DNA of 8,507 nt. Origin: Fimenecus sp045611635 (GTDB taxonomy: Bacteria > Bacillota > Clostridia > Oscillospirales > Acutalibacteraceae). Below the pieces are notes generated by a model. It was not told where the DNA came from. It saw nothing but the letters and a program-made list of their open reading frames with translations, and did no database searches. Shown here piece after piece: positions 5,260 to 8,507 of the stretch. Position numbers and translations under genes: made by a program. Each line of letters begins with the position of its first letter. Within the stretch, counting starts at the first letter, position 1. Location: positions 1 to 8,507 of the forward strand of contig JAZKXL010000053.1 in NCBI GenBank assembly GCA_045611635.1, in the 5' to 3' direction.

Positions 5260-6929
5260 TATTTTTTAGCATTTTCAATCATTTCGGCAGCGGCGTCAAT
5301 TGAAGTTTGAGTTTTTTCAATTCCACCAATAATTCGTGCTAACTCATAAATTTTGCCATCATTATCAAGGTTTTCAACCTTAGTATAAGTTTTATTGTCA
5401 TTTTCAGATTTTGAAATCAAGAAATGATTATCAGCAAAACAAGCAATTTGTGCCAAATGAGTTACACAAAGTACTTGTCTATTTTTTGAAACTTCTTTTA
5501 ATTTAATACCAATTTTTTGTGCCGCACGACCACTCACACCGGTATCAACCTCGTCAAAAATAAGTGTTTGCACATTATCTTTAGATGCTAATACATTCTT
5601 AATTGCAAGCATAATTCTAGACAATTCACCGCCTGAAGCAATTTTAGAAAGCGGCTTTGGCTCCTCACCCGCATTGGCTGAAATTAAAAAATAGATTTCA
5701 TCGGCACCAGTTTCATCAAATGACTTTCTATTTTGAACAACTTTGAAGGATATTGACGCCATATCAAGAAACGCAAGTTCATCCTTCACCTTTTGAATAA
5801 AAATTTCACCTAATTTTTTACGGTTTGAAGATAATTTTTGGCTGGTTTTGTCCATTAAATTATATTTTTCGTTAAGTTCAACTTCAAGCTTTTCTTTAAG
5901 TTTATCGGAAAAAGTGATGTCTTCTAATTCTTTTTGTGCTTTTTCAAGAAATTCAAGTATTTCAGTTTCGTTTTTACCATACTTTTTAGAAAGTTTAAAA
6001 AGAAAATCCAATCTTTCTTCAATAATATCAAGTTCATTTGGGTCAACATCAAGTGAATATAAAAAACTATTTAACTCACTTGCACAATCCGCAATATTAT
6101 ATGACATTTCGGCAACTGAATTTGAAATATCATTAAGAGTTTCATCCAAAGTTGATGCTTTTACAAGTGCGCTTGACGCCGCATTAAGCATATCAGCAAC
6201 ACCTGAAAAATTATCATTACCATTTATTATTTCAACAGCATTACTTACAAATGAAATAAGTTGTTCAGCATTTTGTAGGATTTTTTTACGTTTTTCTATT
6301 TCTTCCCACTCACCTATTTTAATTCCTGCGTCTTCAATTTCTTTAATTTGATAAGTTAAAAGGTCAATTTTTCTTGCTTTCTCACTTTCATTAACTATTA
6401 AATTATCATACCTTCTTTTTAATGAACAGTATTCATTGTATGCATTTAAATAATCTTCAAAAATATCAGAATTTTCCGCAAAATTATCAATATATGTATA
6501 GTGTAATTCCTCATTCAAAAGGTTATGGTTGTCTAATTGTCCATGAACATTGATTAGCACTTGACCAATTTTTTTAAGCATTGAAACAGTAACGCTTGCT
6601 CCATTAATTTTACAAAAATTCTTACCATCAAGAGAAATTTTTCTTGAAATTAGCAAAGATTTATCTTCTTCACACGCTATACCAAATTCATTAAGGATTG
6701 CAACTACATCATCATTTATATTCTCAAAAAAAGCTGAAACCTCAGCGCTACTACTTCCAGTTCTAATTAATTCACGTGATGTTCTTTCACCAAGAATTGC
6801 ATTTATTGCATCAATAATAATTGATTTACCCGCGCCAGTCTCACCAGTCAATACATTAAGACCGCTATCAAAATCGATAACAGCCTCTTTAATAATAGCA
6901 ATATCTGATATTTTTAGGTTTGTTAGCAT
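5256..6929 (-). CDS. recN: DNA repair protein RecN (SMC-like ATPase)
   Basis: RecN is a cytoplasmic SMC-family ATPase that acts early at DNA double-strand breaks in recombinational repair. The 557-aa protein has the expected order: Walker A GETGAGKS (29-36), a Q-loop-like NVHGQLDNHN (127-136), a long Glu/Lys-rich coiled-coil middle (about 155-385), the ABC signature SGGELSR (432-438), Walker B TLIFDEVDTGVSG (455-467), and the H-loop THLAQIA (490-496). Length is normal. The ATG follows the argR stop by four bases, and the ribosome binding site (AAGGG) lies inside the argR 3' end, so the two are probably translationally coupled. I see no terminator between its stop and the tyrS promoter, which overlaps that stop. 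Confidence 0.97.
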   Translation of the reverse strand: MLTNLKISDIAIIKEAVIDFDSGLNVLTGETGAGKSIIIDAINAILGERTSRELIRTGSSSAEVSAFFENINDDVVAILNEFGIACEEDKSLLISRKISLDGKNFCKINGASVTVSMLKKIGQVLINVHGQLDNHNLLNEELHYTYIDNFAENSDIFEDYLNAYNEYCSLKRRYDNLIVNESEKARKIDLLTYQIKEIEDAGIKIGEWEEIEKRKKILQNAEQLISFVSNAVEIINGNDNFSGVADMLNAASSALVKASTLDETLNDISNSVAEMSYNIADCASELNSFLYSLDVDPNELDIIEERLDFLFKLSKKYGKNETEILEFLEKAQKELEDITFSDKLKEKLEVELNEKYNLMDKTSQKLSSNRKKLGEIFIQKVKDELAFLDMASISFKVVQNRKSFDETGADEIYFLISANAGEEPKPLSKIASGGELSRIMLAIKNVLASKDNVQTLIFDEVDTGVSGRAAQKIGIKLKEVSKNRQVLCVTHLAQIACFADNHFLISKSENDNKTYTKVENLDNDGKIYELARIIGGIEKTQTSIDAAAEMIENAKKY

Positions 6930-6933
6930 AAAA

Positions 6934-7380
6934 TCAACCCTTCAGCATATCCTCAATAGCATTTTTTACATTTAACGCAGTTTCCATATCAGTGCAAGCA
7001 GTAAATATCGTATCATCACCTGCTATTGTTCCAACTACACCATTCATATGTAAACCATCAAGTGCAACACATGCTGCATTAGCAGTACCAGGATAACATT
7101 TTACAACAATAAGATTCATTGCAACTTCCACAGAAAGTACTGAACGCGCAAAAATCATTTTAATGTCATCGTTGTTATCCTTCTTATTACTTACAGCATA
7201 TTTAACATTATTTTTTCCATAATGCTCTTTTACAAGCTTGAGCTCCTTAATATCACGAGATATTGTTGCCTGAGTAACATTCAATCCGTGTTCAATAAGC
7301 ATTTTAATAATTTCATCTTGCGTTGAAACATTATTGTTTTTTATAAAATTGAGAATTAACTCGTGTCTATTCTTTTTCAC
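6934..7380 (-). CDS. argR: arginine repressor ArgR/AhrC family
   Basis: ArgR is a hexameric DNA-binding regulator that, with arginine bound, represses arginine biosynthesis and can activate catabolism. The 148-aa protein has the N-terminal winged helix-turn-helix with the recognition segment VTQATISRDIKELKLVK (35-51). Its C-terminal oligomerisation and arginine-binding domain contains KCYPGTANAACVALD (94-108) and GTIAGDDT (117-124), whose two Asp residues are the family's arginine ligands. Length is normal. The start is GTG at 7380, directly abutting the nadK stop. AAAGGAG (7394-7388), seven bases upstream, lies inside nadK. It is second to last in the tlyA-nadK-argR-recN cluster; no arginine gene is adjacent, so its targets lie elsewhere. 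Confidence 0.95.
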   Translation of the reverse strand: MKKNRHELILNFIKNNNVSTQDEIIKMLIEHGLNVTQATISRDIKELKLVKEHYGKNNVKYAVSNKKDNNDDIKMIFARSVLSVEVAMNLIVVKCYPGTANAACVALDGLHMNGVVGTIAGDDTIFTACTDMETALNVKNAIEDMLKG

Positions 7381-8247
7381 CTAAATTCTCCTTTGCGTTA
7401 ATTTACTGTTGAGTATATCAAAAAACTCATCCGATTTTATTCTAATAAACTCAGCAAAATATTCTGATTTTGAAATAATAATCTCACTATTGGGTAAAAG
7501 CACAATTGACTTTTCACCATCAGTAGAAATGCATATTTTTTGGTTGTTATTAGTTGGTTTAATACAAATTTTTGAGTGTTCATTGAACACGAGTGTGCGA
7601 TTAAGCGGTGAATGTGTACAAATCGGAGTAAGAGTAATACACTTTAAATCAGGGTCTATAACAGGACCACCCGCAGACCAAGAATACGCAGTTGAACCAG
7701 TGGGTGTAGCTACAACAACACCATCGGCACGATAACTATTGATTTTTCTATTATTACAAAAAACATCTAAATCAATTAGCTTAATTTCACTACCGCGTGC
7801 AATAGCAATATCATTAAGATAATAACCAAGTAATTTTTCAACATTGTTTTCTTTAAGTACAACTTTAAGCATCATTCGCTTATCTATCGAATAATCACCT
7901 GAAATAAGTTTTTTTATTAATTCTAACTCATTTCCTTCAAGACCAGCTAAAAACGCTAAATTGCCTGCATTTATGCAAAGTACTGGCTTGTTATGAATTG
8001 CTGCCTGTTTAGCGCTATGAATGAATGAGCCATCTCCACCAATAGCAATAATTACATCAACAAATTCAAAAATATTTTCAATGAAATAATCATGATTAAT
8101 TTGAATTGGAAAATTATCTTTTGAGTCAGCATCAAAATAATAGTTAATATTCAGTTTTTCAAGTTGAGCTATTGTGTTTTTAGTAACATCAATTGCTTTT
8201 TCTCTTGTGAAATTTGGTATAATTCCAACTTTCAAACTACTCACCAC
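7381..8247 (-). CDS. nadK: NAD kinase
   Basis: NadK phosphorylates NAD+ to NADP+ with ATP or polyphosphate, the cell's source of NADP(H), which Asd and usually DapB consume. The 288-aa protein carries the catalytic GGDGS (70-74), NAGNLAFLAG (93-102; the family more often reads NxGxLGFL), LNDIAI (144-149), and DGVVVATPTGSTAYS (175-189) followed by AGGPVIDP (192-199). Length is typical. The start is uncertain. GTG at 8247 overlaps the tlyA 3' end by 11 bases, a second GTG is at 8244, and TTG at 8235 would give the family-like beginning MKVGIIPN just after the tlyA stop. None has a strong Shine-Dalgarno, suggesting coupling to tlyA. It abuts argR. Confidence 0.95.
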   Translation of the reverse strand: MVSSLKVGIIPNFTREKAIDVTKNTIAQLEKLNINYYFDADSKDNFPIQINHDYFIENIFEFVDVIIAIGGDGSFIHSAKQAAIHNKPVLCINAGNLAFLAGLEGNELELIKKLISGDYSIDKRMMLKVVLKENNVEKLLGYYLNDIAIARGSEIKLIDLDVFCNNRKINSYRADGVVVATPTGSTAYSWSAGGPVIDPDLKCITLTPICTHSPLNRTLVFNEHSKICIKPTNNNQKICISTDGEKSIVLLPNSEIIISKSEYFAEFIRIKSDEFFDILNSKLTQRRI

Positions 8248-8507
8248 TCAATTCATTATGTGATTTATCGGCAATTTCATTAACTTTATCATTATCAACA
8301 AGCATAAGCTTTTCTAAACTTTTTGAAAGATACACAAGATATTCAATATTACCTTCAGGTCCGCGGATTGGAGAAAAATCAAGACCTAAAACTGAAAATC
8401 CTGTTTCAAAGGCAAAATCAACAATGGACGAAATTACTTCTTTATGTGTATTGATATCTCTAACAACACCTTTTTTACCAACCTTTTCTTTACCAAGTCG
8501 GAGGCCA
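8237..8507 (-). CDS. tlyA: TlyA family rRNA (cytidine-2'-O)-methyltransferase, C-terminal part (5' end outside window)
   Basis: Only the last 89 residues are in the window; the reading frame enters at 8506 and stops at TAG 8239-8237. The segment reads KEKVGKKGVVRDINTHKEVI, then a run ending GFSVLGLDFSPIRGPEGNIE and YLVYLSK. This is the characteristic C-terminal end of the TlyA/YqxC S4-domain plus FtsJ-like methyltransferase family, which 2'-O-methylates cytidines in 16S and/or 23S rRNA. The N-terminal S4 domain and the SAM-binding motif are beyond the edge, so substrate and completeness cannot be judged. TlyA next to nadK-argR-recN is a common arrangement in Bacillota, which supports the call. 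Its end overlaps the probable nadK start. Confidence 0.9.
   Translation of the reverse strand, partial: GLRLGKEKVGKKGVVRDINTHKEVISSIVDFAFETGFSVLGLDFSPIRGPEGNIEYLVYLSKSLEKLMLVDNDKVNEIADKSHNELSGE

Noticed and set aside
5848..6351. A 167-codon open frame on the plus strand within recN
   Set aside because: It is antisense to the recN coiled-coil region, its protein is low-complexity Ser/Leu/Phe, and it has no family resemblance. It is a by-product of AT-rich codon use on the other strand.
7409..7735. A 108-codon open frame on the plus strand within nadK
   Set aside because: It is the antisense of the conserved nadK C-terminal domain; its openness follows from the nadK codons.

Overview
This is an AT-rich window of ordinary bacterial chromosome that reads as low-GC Bacillota, most likely Clostridia. 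The grounds are strong AGGAGG-type ribosome binding sites, a lysine riboswitch, a T-box leader on tyrS, and the gene order tlyA-nadK-argR-recN. The exact family is not resolved. I see no mobile element, CRISPR array, phage gene or tRNA/rRNA gene.

Plus strand, about 48-3613: a lysine-responsive diaminopimelate (DAP)/lysine biosynthesis operon. A lysine riboswitch aptamer (48-216) is followed by an intrinsic terminator (253-286), then asd (GTG start, 328-1407), dapA (1431-2321), dapB (2344-3096) and a 150-aa stand-alone tandem-ACT protein (3109-3561). A terminator closes the operon at 3582-3613. Asd, DapA and DapB carry aspartyl phosphate through aspartate semialdehyde and hydroxytetrahydrodipicolinate to tetrahydrodipicolinate, for peptidoglycan DAP and lysine. 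The ACT protein resembles the regulatory C-terminus of aspartokinase without its kinase domain.

Minus strand, 3672-5259: tyrS (3727-4953) behind its own promoter and a tyrosine T-box leader with a UAC specifier, a UGGU acceptor-pairing bulge and an intrinsic terminator. Its 3' terminator (3672-3704) lies back to back with that of the lysine operon, so the two units converge.

Minus strand, 5256-8507: the 3' part of tlyA (cut by the window edge), then nadK, argR and recN, packed with overlaps or gaps of only a few bases. This is a conserved Bacillota cluster joining rRNA methylation, NADP synthesis, arginine-dependent repression and recombinational repair. I found no terminator between recN and the tyrS promoter, so read-through from this cluster would have to cross the T-box.

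No undescribed system is evident. The points most worth a second look are the detached aspartokinase-like ACT protein, the T-box as possible end of the recN transcript, changes at the lysine allosteric site of DapA, and the compositionally different first 60 bases.
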